A DNA stretch of 39,819 bases, taken from Deltaproteobacteria bacterium. GTDB lineage: Bacteria; Desulfobacterota; Desulfomonilia; Desulfomonilales; Desulfomonilaceae. This document shows, piece by piece, positions 15,269-23,549 of the stretch. The translations under genes were made by a program, and so were the position numbers. How positions within the stretch are numbered: the stretch's first letter is position 1; every line of letters starts with the position of its first letter. The stretch covers positions 1 to 39,819 of the forward strand of contig VGSG01000033.1 of NCBI GenBank assembly GCA_016875095.1. The letters run 5' to 3'. Below the pieces are notes generated by a model. It searched no databases and had not been told where the DNA came from. It saw only the letters and a program-made list of their open reading frames with translations.

Positions 15269-15773
15269 GAAATGATCTCCTGGTTGCTGCGGCCGCGTCC
15301 CGCGTCGAACTCCGTCGGTACAACCTCCCGCCAATCCGCCTCTCCGCCCCGAGACGCGCTGAGCGTCCGGGGGAGGCTCGGTCGACCATAAGGGTTGAAC
15401 TGAACCCGGTGATCCGGCGCCGGCCGTTCAGGCATGGCGTTCGTCGGACAGGAGAGTGCGCAGGGCGGCCGGAGATCCGTCGGTCGCGGCAAAATGGTCA
15501 AGGGCTCTTGTCCTGCCAAACTGAGGAGGTGATATTCGCGGGAGCGGACTTTCCCCCGCGGTTCGCGTCACACAAGAAGAACCCGCGTGAACCTACCGAC
15601 AATCTGAACGGCCGCGTCCTCTTGCCCAAGTTCAAACGGACCGCCCCGATGGTGCAAGAAGCTCATGCCCGGTTGCGTGTGGTTTACGGAGCGCGGTGGC
15701 GCTCTAACGTTCGTCGCAAAGCGGGGCGGCGCCTTAACGGTCCTTGAAATTCACATTCGGGAAAGAAGCCGTG
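15269..15773. other. Intergenic region with short tandem near-repeat
   Basis: About 500 bases hold no convincing gene. At roughly 15690-15740 two imperfect units of the form GCGGnGGCGC-n2-TAACG follow each other at a spacing of about 33 bases. Frames here translate to basic low-complexity peptides with no motif, so I treat them as noise. Confidence 0.5.
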
Positions 15774-15986
15774 TCAACCCACCACTACCAGAACGTCGCC
15801 GGCCTGATATGACTCGCCCTCTTTGGCCCGAATCTCCTTCACTGCGCCCCCTTCGGGAGCAGCAACCGGCAATTCCATTTTCATGGCTTCTATGATCACA
15901 ACTTCTTGGTCTTCCTCGACGGTCTGTCCTACCTGCACCTTGATAGAGATAACCTTCCCGTTCATGGGCATGGTTACATCGGCCAT
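15774..15986 (-). CDS. Stand-alone biotin carboxyl carrier protein (transcarboxylase 1.3S-like)
   Basis: The 70-residue protein is a single biotinyl domain with the biotin-attachment motif EAMKM; the modified lysine is K36. The start is taken at ATG 15986, 8 bases after AGGAGG; a GTG two codons upstream lies too close to it. A free carrier of this size fits the 1.3S subunit of transcarboxylase or the gamma/carrier part of decarboxylases. It would carry carboxyl groups to the 5S-like subunit at 9154-10503. A biotin carboxylase or 12S subunit is not in the window. It lies about 600 bases downstream of the epimerase gene on the same strand and about 500 bases upstream of the OYE-type reductase gene. 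Confidence 0.92.
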   Translation of the reverse strand: MADVTMPMNGKVISIKVQVGQTVEEDQEVVIIEAMKMELPVAAPEGGAVKEIRAKEGESYQAGDVLVVVG

Positions 15987-16190
15987 ATCCACAACCTCCT
16001 GAAAGCATTGGCTTATTATGCTGAAATGAACGGAACGTAAACAATCCCTCGGGCCGGCTCTATCCGCGTGCCCCCGTGAGGCGCCTCCCGTTGGTAGAAG
16101 ACCCGCAGCGAGGCTTGCCGAGTGAGCGCTTATTTCTAGGTCGGCCCACCGATGGGGCGAGGCGCTCGGGCGCGGCTATTCCGCAGCCGG

Positions 16191-16604
16191 TCAATGCGTA
16201 TCCTTCTTGGACGGCTGCACCAACTCCATGAGAATGCCGTGCGTGCCTTTCGGATGCATGAAGGCAATCGTCATGCCGTGAGCCCCTTCACGCGGAGTTT
16301 CATCGATGAGTCGGATTCCGCGCTCCTTGAGTTCAACCACAGCCTGGCTAATGTCGTCTACCTCGAACGCGATATGGTGAATCCCTTCGCCGTTTTTTTC
16401 GAGAAATTTCTTAATCGCGGACGAACCGGACACGTCCTGCAACAGCTCGATTGAGCTATCCCCCACGGGGATAAAGCCGATACGCATCCCTTGATAATCT
16501 TCGGTATGGGTCAATTCCAGAGGTAGTCCCCCTGTGAAGAACCGAAGAGCCTCATCCAGGTCTTTCACCACCACTCCAAGGTGGGCTATGCGCTTGATTT
16601 TCAT
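16191..16604 (-). CDS. mce: Methylmalonyl-CoA epimerase
   Basis: The 137-residue glyoxalase-fold protein begins MKIKRIAHLGVVVKDLDEAL. Expected metal ligands are visible at H8, E53, H77 and E127 (GILMELVQP). It interconverts S- and R-methylmalonyl-CoA, linking biotin-dependent carboxylation to the B12 mutase. The frame runs open to 16970, but the extra N-terminal residues overlap the FmdB gene in another frame and are not part of the family, so the start is set at 16604. It sits downstream of the FmdB-type gene on the same strand. Confidence 0.92.
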   Translation of the reverse strand: MKIKRIAHLGVVVKDLDEALRFFTGGLPLELTHTEDYQGMRIGFIPVGDSSIELLQDVSGSSAIKKFLEKNGEGIHHIAFEVDDISQAVVELKERGIRLIDETPREGAHGMTIAFMHPKGTHGILMELVQPSKKDTH

Positions 16605-16650
16605 CTGCGCCCTTCCAGTGTTGATGGCCCGAAATCCACCAAGGCAGAGC

Positions 16651-16941
16651 CTAATCGGAAGATTCGGAACTCTTGGTTTCCTTTGACGCCGCGCAGCTCT
16701 CGGAATCGGAACCGCACGAGCCGCTGTGACATTTCGAGTCGGACCTGCCCCCGCCACAGTCTTTCCGTCCATAGTCAGTGACGTACCAGCCCGTGCCCTT
16801 GAGAACAAACGAAGAACGCGATATGAGACGTGAAGCTTTCCCACCGCAACGTCTGCACTTGTCCACCGGAAGATCCGTAATCTTCTGCCATTCCTCGAAT
16901 TCGCAACCGCAGCTCTGGCAGAAATATTCATAAATCGGCAT
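16651..16941 (-). CDS. FmdB-family zinc ribbon protein
   Basis: The 96-residue protein starts [20 protein letters not shown] and has C8-x2-C11 and C29-x2-C32, the four-cysteine zinc ribbon of the FmdB/CxxC_CxxC_SSSS family. The tail is Ser/Gly/Cys-rich and probably disordered. The start at 16941 has GGAGG 8 bases upstream; the GTG at 16950 falls inside that site. The family is a putative regulatory or metal-handling protein of unknown mechanism. It is next to the epimerase and the HExxH protein on the same strand, and probably cotranscribed with them. Confidence 0.9.
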   Translation of the reverse strand: MPIYEYFCQSCGCEFEEWQKITDLPVDKCRRCGGKASRLISRSSFVLKGTGWYVTDYGRKDCGGGRSDSKCHSGSCGSDSESCAASKETKSSESSD

Positions 16942-16959
16942 CTGAAACACCTCCGCTCG

Positions 16960-17490
16960 TTAGGCCACACTCCACGCAGCGTTCATATAGGACTCGTACC
17001 TATTGAGGAGAAGATCGGTATTTGTCACACCCGCAAGAATTTTCCGGGTGAGGCTGTGCACCAGTTGTTCTTCCTTCTCACGTTCGGTTTCCGAGTGAGG
17101 CGCCAGGCAATCTATCCTGAACTTCCGGAAACGAACAATATGGACCAATTCGTGAGTAAGAACAAAAAGGATCAGAGTCCACAAATCGGGGCTCCCGGCG
17201 CGCAAGAGCGCCCGCAGGATGGTAGGGTCCTGAAGCACAATGGCGAATCCTTCTTCCAGAGGAACCTTACCAGCGGCCGGTCTCCGGGCCGAACACAGCA
17301 CCACCTGCGCAAATGCGTCCTCGCGGTACAAGGTCGAATCCACCTCTTTGCGCGTGAATACCCCGTACGGGTTCCTGGTCCACTCGTCGTTCGCCAAATC
17401 AAAGAACGCGCCTGTTAGATTCTCAGCGACGGATGCCGCTCGAAAGATGGTCGCCAGATCGGTGGTAGTAAAGAGACCGCTCGGGACCAT
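16960..17490 (-). CDS. Conserved hypothetical with HExxH metallopeptidase motif
   Basis: I do not recognise the family. The 176-residue protein has THELVHIVRF with H113-E114-x2-H117, the zinc-peptidase motif, in a hydrophobic helix (LWTLILFVLTHELVH), followed by an acidic stretch SETEREKEEQ (133-142) that could supply a third glutamate ligand. There is no signal peptide, so it would be cytoplasmic or membrane-associated. It is followed by the FmdB gene 18 bases downstream and preceded 11 bases upstream by the COX24-like mini-gene. That suggests one operon of mini-protein, HExxH protein, zinc ribbon and epimerase. Confidence 0.75.
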   Translation of the reverse strand: MVPSGLFTTTDLATIFRAASVAENLTGAFFDLANDEWTRNPYGVFTRKEVDSTLYREDAFAQVVLCSARRPAAGKVPLEEGFAIVLQDPTILRALLRAGSPDLWTLILFVLTHELVHIVRFRKFRIDCLAPHSETEREKEEQLVHSLTRKILAGVTNTDLLLNRYESYMNAAWSVA

Positions 17491-17501
17491 AGGCGCCCTT
17501 C

Positions 17502-17591
17502 CTACTTGTTCTTGTGGCGCAACCGCGCTCTGAGCTTCTTGTACTTATGTTTGCGCATTTTCTTTCTGCGCTTCTTAACGACGCTCCCCAT
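17502..17591 (-). CDS. COX24/AURKAIP1-domain ribosomal mini-protein (bS22-like)
   Basis: A 29-residue, highly basic peptide starts MGSVVKKRRKKMRKHKYKK and ends LRARLRHKNK. This closely matches the bacterial COX24/AURKAIP1 proteins, relatives of mitochondrial mS38 and of the small mycobacterial ribosomal protein bS22. In ribosome structures such peptides lie in the small-subunit rRNA near the decoding region. The gene is short enough to be missed by standard calling. It lies 11 bases upstream of the HExxH gene on the same strand and is probably the first gene of that operon. Confidence 0.88.
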   Translation of the reverse strand: MGSVVKKRRKKMRKHKYKKLRARLRHKNK

Positions 17592-17902
17592 GAGACGTAC
17601 TCCAGTGAATCGGTCAAGTCTTCTTTTCTAACACGTGCGGCAATCCGTGTCAAACGTTCTCGCCTTTTTTCAGGGCGCTCCGTATGGTCGCTCTGCATCG
17701 CAAACTTCGCTGCCGGCCCAGGAGGAGTCTTTCTCATGGCACGGGCGGACGTGGCGCCGCGTCGAGTTCCCCGTCGGCCCCAGGTAAGCCCGCGGACGAT
17801 ATCTCTTTTCAATTAATGTCTGATTTGCTCCTGTCAAGTCCCGGTGCGGAACGGGCGGTGATGACGCCGGACTAAATACAGGGTTTTTGCCGTACAATTT
17901 TC
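17592..17902. other. Divergent intergenic region
   Basis: About 310 bases between the COX24-like gene and the Rrf2 promoter show no gene on either strand. The region should contain the promoter of the minus-strand operon, which I could not place with confidence. Confidence 0.45.
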
Positions 17903-17930
17903 TTGACATCATCGGTAAAGTAATCATAAT
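17903..17930 (+). promoter_or_regulatory. Promoter of Rrf2 regulator gene
   Basis: TTGACA (17903-17908) and CATAAT (17925-17930) with a 16-base spacer form a plausible sigma70 promoter about 40 bases before the start codon. The first 12 bases, TTGACAtCATCG, recur as TTGACAcCATCG at 19961, so both may be bound by one regulator. Autoregulation is common in the Rrf2 family but is inferred here. Confidence 0.55.
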
Positions 17931-17969
17931 GGATTCGGCTTTAATGACGCTTCGCGCGTTGCAGGGATT

Positions 17970-18440
17970 ATGATGCGCATTACTACAACGAGTAGGTACG
18001 GGGTGCGCGCGCTGTTCGACGTAGCTTATCATGGCGGGGGGCAGCCGACGCAGATCAAGGATATCGCTCGACGACAGAAGATCTCCCAGCGCTATCTTGA
18101 ACAGATATTTAACAAGCTTCTCAAGGCGGGTCTGCTCAAGAGCCGAAGAGGCCCCCGGGGCGGCTACATGCTCGCCAAAGACCCGACTGAAATCAGCGTG
18201 GGTGAAATTATCAAGGCGGCTCAAGGGCCTATTGTGCCTGTGAAATGTCTGAATTTTGACGATGCGAAGAAGGCGCACTGCGAGATCTTGCCGTCTTGCA
18301 TCACGAGGCACGTGTGGCGGCAGACGCAAGAGATTCTGGTTCAATACTACGATTCGGTGAGCTTGGCTGACCTTTGTTCGATTGCGCGCAAGCAAGGGGT
18401 TTCCAGGGACCTGGATCATCGGTATATGTACTTCATCTGA
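17970..18440 (+). CDS. Rrf2-family transcriptional regulator
   Basis: The 156-residue protein has the Rrf2 winged helix: RITTTSRYGVRALFDVA, then QIKDIARRQKISQRYLEQIFNKL and the wing SRRGPRGGYMLAKDP. Three cysteines, C93, C104 and C110, occupy the place where IscR/NsrR-type members bind an Fe-S cluster, so iron-sulphur, redox or NO sensing is likely. Family members usually repress Fe-S, cysteine or stress genes. No isc or suf genes adjoin it, so the targets are unknown. Two consecutive ATG codons make the start ambiguous by one residue. Confidence 0.9.
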   Translation: MMRITTTSRYGVRALFDVAYHGGGQPTQIKDIARRQKISQRYLEQIFNKLLKAGLLKSRRGPRGGYMLAKDPTEISVGEIIKAAQGPIVPVKCLNFDDAKKAHCEILPSCITRHVWRQTQEILVQYYDSVSLADLCSIARKQGVSRDLDHRYMYFI

Positions 18441-18577
18441 TAGGGCTTCTTGGTTTCCTCCTTGATTTCGATTCCGCCTGTTTTCCTCCACGCTCCCCTC
18501 AGGAGCGCCCGGATGGTCGCAGCTCTTTTCTTATGACCAAAACCCTGATAAAGAAGGTGCGAGCCTGACGAGCCGGG

Positions 18578-19861
18578 GTGTCCTCTTTGAGCAAATCCAT
18601 GTCGGTTTTCGGGAAATTAGCAGCAGGGGCGAGCGTCGCGATTCTCTCCTCGCTCTTGAGCCTTTTGGGAGGGGGTGTGAGTACCGCGTTAGAAGCGGCT
18701 TCAAACACTCAAGGAACGGATCCGTTATCGCCGGTCACTGACGCTATGGCGCCCGTTTCGTGGGGAGTGGCTGCGGCGCAAGGAAAGGGATCTCAGTCGG
18801 ATGATGTTTGGAGAAGCGAAGTCCTAAACCTCCTGGGAATAGGCATGGCTGTCGGAGACGTTACTGGAAGCGGCGGCAAGAATCTGGTGATCATCGATCC
18901 GTCCACTGTTTATCTTTACGCTTTTGCCGAAAAGCAACTGAGGCTGCTCGCCCAGTACGCGCCTGCCGCGCTGGAACTCAAGAGTGTGGACGTGGTCCAG
19001 ACGAGCAAGAAGGGACCATGCCGGATCTATGTTACGGCCCAGAATCGAGCGGCTATCACCTCATTTGTGTTGGAGTTCCGAAGAGACCGACTGACGCCGG
19101 TTATCGACAGTTTTCCCTACTATCTGAGGGAAATCCTCTACCCGACCAGGGGCCCCCTACTTCTGGGTCAGCAACGGGGATTGAACGTCATATACCACGG
19201 TCCCATCTATCGGCTGGAGGATAAGGGGAACGAACTTGTGGTGCGGGAGCGATTCGGCGTGCCGCTTAAGATACCGATTTTCGGCTTTGCAATCGGCGAC
19301 TTTCGGGGGGACCGAAAACCGCTTATAGCCGTGTACGATCGGGAGGACAAGCTGCGCATTTATTCTCCCGACGGCAAGAGACTTTATCGATCGACCGAGT
19401 ACTACGGCGGGTCCGATGTTGTCCTCAGAATGACCGGCCTGGAGGACAAAGTCGATAGTCGTATTAGACCGCTGGGGGACGAGAACGAGGAGAGAGAATT
19501 CATGCGGCCTCGGATCATGGCGCTCGATTTGCAGCGGAACGGAGTGTATCAGATCCTCGCGATCAGCCATAGCTCTAAGACAGGCCGGTTTCTGAGCCGT
19601 ACGAAGATGTTGGAAGAGGGAATGGTCATCGGGTTGGAATGGAACGGTGATGCTCTGGAGCAGAGGTGGAAGACTCCAAAAATCCAGGGAATGATCACTG
19701 ATTTTGCGGTGGACGAGTTCCCCGGTCTCAGCGGCCGCCGGTTGATCACCCTTGAGCGCCAGAAGACCGACTGGCTGTCGTTTCTTAGTTCACGCAGCCA
19801 GGTCCGGGCATACAATCTGGATATGGTGATGCAAGGGCGAGTATCGGAACGCGCGGAATGA
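18578..19861 (+). CDS. Secreted FG-GAP/VCBS-like repeat protein
   Basis: The protein has 427 residues from a GTG at 18578; an ATG at 18599 would remove 7 residues and is equally plausible. A hydrophobic export segment lies at about residues 12-40. The body has repeated units such as IGMAVGDVTGSGGKNLVII and FAIGDFRGDRKPLIAVYDRE, the calcium-loop blades of FG-GAP/VCBS beta-propellers, and MALDLQRNGVYQILAIS. The protein is therefore probably a periplasmic or outer-surface propeller. The function is unknown. No partner gene is evident, and the next gene has its own promoter-like sequence. Confidence 0.7.
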   Translation: MSSLSKSMSVFGKLAAGASVAILSSLLSLLGGGVSTALEAASNTQGTDPLSPVTDAMAPVSWGVAAAQGKGSQSDDVWRSEVLNLLGIGMAVGDVTGSGGKNLVIIDPSTVYLYAFAEKQLRLLAQYAPAALELKSVDVVQTSKKGPCRIYVTAQNRAAITSFVLEFRRDRLTPVIDSFPYYLREILYPTRGPLLLGQQRGLNVIYHGPIYRLEDKGNELVVRERFGVPLKIPIFGFAIGDFRGDRKPLIAVYDREDKLRIYSPDGKRLYRSTEYYGGSDVVLRMTGLEDKVDSRIRPLGDENEEREFMRPRIMALDLQRNGVYQILAISHSSKTGRFLSRTKMLEEGMVIGLEWNGDALEQRWKTPKIQGMITDFAVDEFPGLSGRRLITLERQKTDWLSFLSSRSQVRAYNLDMVMQGRVSERAE

Positions 19862-19960
19862 AAAGAGTCAGAGGGGCCAAAGTCGCTTCAAGAGCGCCCT
19901 TCCGCTTGGCCCGCGGAAGCCTGGGCGCGGAAAGACATGGTAACAGTGGAGAAAATGTCC

Positions 19961-19995
19961 TTGACACCATCGCGGCCTGCGATGAATAATCATCG
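19961..19995 (+). promoter_or_regulatory. Promoter with overlapping palindromic operator
   Basis: TTGACA at 19961-19966 and AATAAT at 19985-19990 (18-base spacer) form a possible promoter for the UPF0280 run. CGATGA-ATAA-TCATCG (19980-19995) is a perfect 6+4+6 palindrome covering the -10 region, and another CATCG sits at 19968-19972. This suggests repressor binding. Confidence 0.5.
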
Positions 19996-20051
19996 ATAAG
20001 TGAGCCATAGAATTCAACAAACGTCTCTCACCCAATGCGCGGACCTAACTG

Positions 20052-20789
20052 ATGCCGTCCATTTATGACATTTATGAGAGAAAGAACTACCGCAACAACC
20101 TGCGAGTCGACCGGGCAGTGAGTTTCACGGTCGAGGTTCGAGAGACCAATCTGCACGTGCAGGCCCTTACTGATCTGAGCGCCAAAGCAAAGGATTCGGT
20201 CTTTCGTTACCGTTATCAGTTGGAGGAGTACCTGCGCCAGCATCCCGCGTTCAGGGAAGCGCCTGCGCCCATCCAGATTTACGGCTCCGCGCCGGAAATC
20301 GTACGGTATAGCGACCTTTCCAGCCAGTCGACCGGCGTGGCCCCCATGTCCTGTGTCAGCGGCGCAATGGCTGATCTGGTCGGCCGCGATCTGGCGGCGG
20401 AATCGGAAGAGGTGGTGGTCTCCAGCGGAGGGGACACATTTATTCGATGTTCAATTCCTCTGGATGTCCGTCTATACGCACAGGGCTCACCGCTCCATGA
20501 TAAGATCGTCCTGGCGCTCCCCGCGTTCAAGAACCCGTACGGGATCGCTACCTTTGTGCCTGAAAGAGGCCCACACTCGGTGACGATCCTATCGAGGTCT
20601 GCGTGTTGGGCGTCGGCCTTCGCCAGGGACATCGGCCTGCGGCTGAGCAAAGGAGAGTCGCCCTCATTGGTGCTGGATCGTGCCGCGAATTACCAATCCG
20701 TGGGGGGCTTAGTGATTATCGCAGGGGAAAGGCTGCTCGTGGGGGGCGATTTGCATCTCCGTTCGGTTAATGGCGCATCCGCAGGGTAG
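20052..20789 (+). CDS. UPF0280 family protein (ApbE-related fold)
   Basis: The 245-residue protein matches UPF0280: YGSAPEIVRYSDLSSQSTGVAPMSCVSGAMADLV (its small-residue core) followed by EVVVSSGGDTFIR. The fold is related to ApbE flavin transferases, but no activity has been established for this family. It is probably cytoplasmic. It starts a forward run of five genes (phosphoesterase, HIT, LapA, RibF); the presence of RibF, which makes FAD, in the same run is a weak link to flavin chemistry. Confidence 0.85.
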   Translation: MPSIYDIYERKNYRNNLRVDRAVSFTVEVRETNLHVQALTDLSAKAKDSVFRYRYQLEEYLRQHPAFREAPAPIQIYGSAPEIVRYSDLSSQSTGVAPMSCVSGAMADLVGRDLAAESEEVVVSSGGDTFIRCSIPLDVRLYAQGSPLHDKIVLALPAFKNPYGIATFVPERGPHSVTILSRSACWASAFARDIGLRLSKGESPSLVLDRAANYQSVGGLVIIAGERLLVGGDLHLRSVNGASAG

Positions 20790-20809
20790 AGGCGTGACAA
20801 GAAGGTGAA

Positions 20810-21304
20810 ATGAAGATCGGGGTACTTTCCGATACCCATTTGCGATCCCCGGATAAGACTCTGGACCACATACTCGACAAGCTCTTTGCCGACGCCGACA
20901 TGATCTTGCATGCCGGTGACATTGTGACCGCGCGTGTCTTGGAGAGAATTGAAGAGAGGGGAGTCCTGGCGGTTTGCGGCAATATGGACGATTTCGAGGT
21001 TGCCGATTGGATCCCCCAAACCAGAGTCATCAGCGCGGCGGGGTTGCGCATCGGGCTGATCCACGGTTGGGGCGCAAGGCAAGGCCTTGAAGAACGGCTT
21101 GTCATGCGATTTGACGATCCGAAGCCTGACCTGATCGTTTATGGGCATACCCATACCCCTTTTTGGGGCAAGGTGAACGGTGTGCGGATGTTCAATCCCG
21201 GGACAGCGGCCGTTCGGGGTTTCGGCGCGGCAGGAACCGTGGGACTGCTGGAAATCGAGGACGGGAGTATTGCGCCGCTCATCATTCCCGTTGAGCGGCA
21301 GTGA
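20810..21304 (+). CDS. YfcE/MJ0936-family metallophosphoesterase
   Basis: The 164-residue protein has the calcineurin-like motifs in order: GVLSDTHL (4-11), HAGDIV (residues 34-39), GNMD (residues 57-60) and YGHTHTPF near residue 110. These supply a two-metal site. Members hydrolyse phosphodiesters or phosphomonoesters; the physiological substrate is usually unknown. It starts 20 bases after the UPF0280 gene, with AAGGTG before the ATG. Confidence 0.92.
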   Translation: MKIGVLSDTHLRSPDKTLDHILDKLFADADMILHAGDIVTARVLERIEERGVLAVCGNMDDFEVADWIPQTRVISAAGLRIGLIHGWGARQGLEERLVMRFDDPKPDLIVYGHTHTPFWGKVNGVRMFNPGTAAVRGFGAAGTVGLLEIEDGSIAPLIIPVERQ

Positions 21305-21386
21305 CCCGCACGGGGTGCCGCCCCGCCGAGCGTAACGGCTGCTTGAGCATCCTTCACCTCTGATTTCTCTCTTATGGTTAAGCGGA

Positions 21387-21902
21387 ATGGAACGACTATA
21401 CGCGCCGTGGCGCATCGAGTACGTTGTTGGAAAGAAGAAGGAGCCGGGGTGCATCTTCTGCGCAAAGCCGGCCGCGGCGGAGGACGACAAGAACCTGATC
21501 GTGCACCGGGCCCGGGGCGCCTTTGGCATGATGAATAAATATCCATACAACAACGGCCATCTCCTCGTGAGTCCTTACCGTCATGTTTCCGATCTTTGCG
21601 ATCTGAGCGCGGAAGAGAATGCGCTGCTCATCCAGGAAGTGTGCCGGGCTATCACGGTAATTAGGGAAGTCATGAAAGCGGAAGGCTTTAACGTAGGCTT
21701 GAATCTTGGCGTCGAGGCGGGCGCGGGCATTGAGGAACACCTTCACTACCACGTGGTGCCTCGGTGGAGGGGGGACACCAACGTGATGCCCGTGCTGGCG
21801 GACGTAAGGGTCATTCCTGAGCACTTTCTGGAAACGAGCCGCAAGTTGAGAGCGGGATTCCAACGTCTATTTCCACCGAGCGAGCGCGAGGCGCGAACAT
21901 GA
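21387..21902 (+). CDS. HIT-family hydrolase/phosphorylase
   Basis: The 171-residue protein carries the histidine triad HLHYHVVPRW after the loop GAGIEE. The N-terminus reads MERLYAPWRIEYV, typical of Ap4A phosphorylase-like HIT proteins of deltaproteobacteria and actinobacteria. CIFCAK may contribute to a metal site. The enzyme acts on nucleoside phosphates or dinucleoside polyphosphates. Its stop codon overlaps the LapA start (ATGA), so the two are translationally coupled. Confidence 0.92.
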   Translation: MERLYAPWRIEYVVGKKKEPGCIFCAKPAAAEDDKNLIVHRARGAFGMMNKYPYNNGHLLVSPYRHVSDLCDLSAEENALLIQEVCRAITVIREVMKAEGFNVGLNLGVEAGAGIEEHLHYHVVPRWRGDTNVMPVLADVRVIPEHFLETSRKLRAGFQRLFPPSEREART

Positions 21903-22360
21903 GACTCATCAAGAGATTGATCGAACTGGCTGTGGTTGTGCTGATCATATCCCTGTTCATGATGAACAAGGACGTGACGGTGCAGATCACCTACTTCGGT
22001 TTAAGCCAACCCGTGACGCTGGCTTTCTGGGAGCTGGTGACCATCTGCGTCTCACTGGGGATCATCATTGCGGCGATTGGAGATTTCATCACCCATTACA
22101 AGTGGTTGTCCGAACGGAAAAGGCTGCTCAAGGCCGACCAGGAACATCAACAGGTGGTGGAGAATCTGAATAAGGATATACGACAGCTTCATGCCGAGAA
22201 CGCGAACCTCAGGCAGGATCTGGAACAGAAGTCCGCGGAGATCGACTCTCTGAAAGCCGCGAAGGAGCAAGCGTTTCCCACATCTGAAAAGCCGATCTTT
22301 TCGGAAACTGGGGAACTCGGCGGCCTGAGCGGCGAAATTACCGGAAAGACGGACAAGTAG
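21899..22360 (+). CDS. LapA domain membrane protein
   Basis: The 153-residue protein has two membrane helices (about 8-24 and 42-64), joined by NKDVTVQITYFGLSQPV, the LapA/YciS pattern. A cytoplasmic coiled coil (about 70-123) with heptad-like Leu/Ile spacing follows, then a disordered tail. In E. coli LapA works with LapB in controlling LPS synthesis; no LapB-like protein is in this window. It overlaps the HIT gene by 4 bases. Confidence 0.85.
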   Translation: MRLIKRLIELAVVVLIISLFMMNKDVTVQITYFGLSQPVTLAFWELVTICVSLGIIIAAIGDFITHYKWLSERKRLLKADQEHQQVVENLNKDIRQLHAENANLRQDLEQKSAEIDSLKAAKEQAFPTSEKPIFSETGELGGLSGEITGKTDK

Positions 22361-22389
22361 GATTGGCAGGTTTCTTGACCACCTTCAAC

Positions 22390-23328
22390 ATGGAAATTAT
22401 TCGGGTACGAGAAAAGATCTATCACAAGTTCAATGCTCCATCCGTGGCTTTGGGCAACTTCGATGGCGTGCACCTGGGGCATCAGGAGATCCTGAAACGC
22501 GCGGTCGCGGCCGCGCGAGCTCGGAAGCGGGATTCCGTGGTCTATACTTTCGATCCCCACCCCCGCGTGGTGCTGAACAAGGCGCCGGCGATACCCCGTA
22601 TCACCACCTTCAATGAGCGAGCTGAAATCCTGGAGCATCTCGGCGTGGATGTCCTGGTCACCGCGGAGTTTACTCCCGAATTCGCAGCTCAGACGGCCGA
22701 GGAGTTCGTCCGCAACGTCCTCGTGGAGGAGCTGGGCGTGCGGGAACTCTTCATCGGCGAAAACTACCGATTCGGAAAGGGTAGGGCAGGCACTCCGGAA
22801 ACCCTCAAGGCGCTTGCGCCGGAAATGGGTTTCAAGGTTCATGTGGCGCCCTGCATGGTGATCGGTGACAAGAGGGTCTCGTCAAGCAGAATCAGAGAGC
22901 ATCTCCTGCGAGGCGAAATCCGGGAAGCGAACGTCCTCCTGGGTCGAGAGTTTACCGTCGAAGGCAAAGTGATCCACGGGCATCATCGAGGCAAAGCTCT
23001 GGGGTTTCCCACGGCCAATATTCGGCCAGAAGAGAAGCTCGTGCCGCCTCAGGGCGTGTACGCGGCTTACTGCAAGATTCGCGGGCAAACCCGCACCGCA
23101 GTCATGAACATTGGCCGCAATCCTACCTTCAAAGGCCGGCGGGTCTCCTATGAGGTACACATCCTAGACTTCAACGACGATCTGTACGGCGAAACCATCA
23201 AGGTGTACCTGGTGGACCGGCTCAGGGCTGAAATGGCATTCACCGGGCCTGACCAACTGGTCGCGCAGATCGGAAAAGACGTCCAGCGCGCCCGCGGTAT
23301 CTTGAGCGTGCTCCCTCAGTTCCCTTGA
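22390..23328 (+). CDS. ribF: Bifunctional riboflavin kinase/FAD synthetase
   Basis: The 312-residue protein has an N-terminal nucleotidyltransferase domain with GNFDGVHLGH (22-31) and a KGRAGTPETL/SSSRIREHLL region, then a C-terminal riboflavin kinase domain with GKALGFPTANI and GVYAAYCKI. It turns riboflavin into FMN and FAD in the cytoplasm. The domain begins at ATG 22390; a TTG at 22363 would add 9 residues. It is the last gene of the UPF0280-to-RibF run and is convergent with folD. Confidence 0.95.
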   Translation: MEIIRVREKIYHKFNAPSVALGNFDGVHLGHQEILKRAVAAARARKRDSVVYTFDPHPRVVLNKAPAIPRITTFNERAEILEHLGVDVLVTAEFTPEFAAQTAEEFVRNVLVEELGVRELFIGENYRFGKGRAGTPETLKALAPEMGFKVHVAPCMVIGDKRVSSSRIREHLLRGEIREANVLLGREFTVEGKVIHGHHRGKALGFPTANIRPEEKLVPPQGVYAAYCKIRGQTRTAVMNIGRNPTFKGRRVSYEVHILDFNDDLYGETIKVYLVDRLRAEMAFTGPDQLVAQIGKDVQRARGILSVLPQFP

Positions 23329-23411
23329 TGCATGAGCAATCGTCATGTCGCTGTGCCTGTCGCAAGAATCCTGGCCGGATGAATCGGCTCGGTTACGTGC
23401 CGGACGCGCGA

Positions 23412-23530
23412 TGGACTGGTGGGATAGGCGTCCCGCCTGTCTGAGGAGGTGGGCGGCGACAACGTCGGACGGCCTTTCGAGAGGCCCCGGGGAAAAGCCC
23501 CGCCTACGAGGCATTCCCCCGGGGTATGGT
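23412..23530. repeat. GC-rich intergenic repeat between convergent genes
   Basis: GGGATAGGCG-TCC-CGCCTGTC at 23420-23440 is a degenerate relative of the hairpin inside 13872-14031. It is followed by GCCCCGGGGAAAAGCCCCGCC and GGCATTCCCCCGGGG. It separates ribF from folD. It may end transcription from both sides, but no T-run is present. Confidence 0.5.
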
Positions 23531-23549
23531 TTCCGCGAGCAAAATCGCT

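Noticed and set aside
16605-16970. N-terminal extension of methylmalonyl-CoA epimerase
   Set aside because: The extra residues overlap the FmdB gene in another frame, and the epimerase fold begins at MKIKRIAHLG.
17423-17812. 129-residue minus-strand frame across the COX24-like gene
   Set aside because: The 29-codon frame with the MGSVVKKRRKK motif explains the region. The longer frame has no family features.
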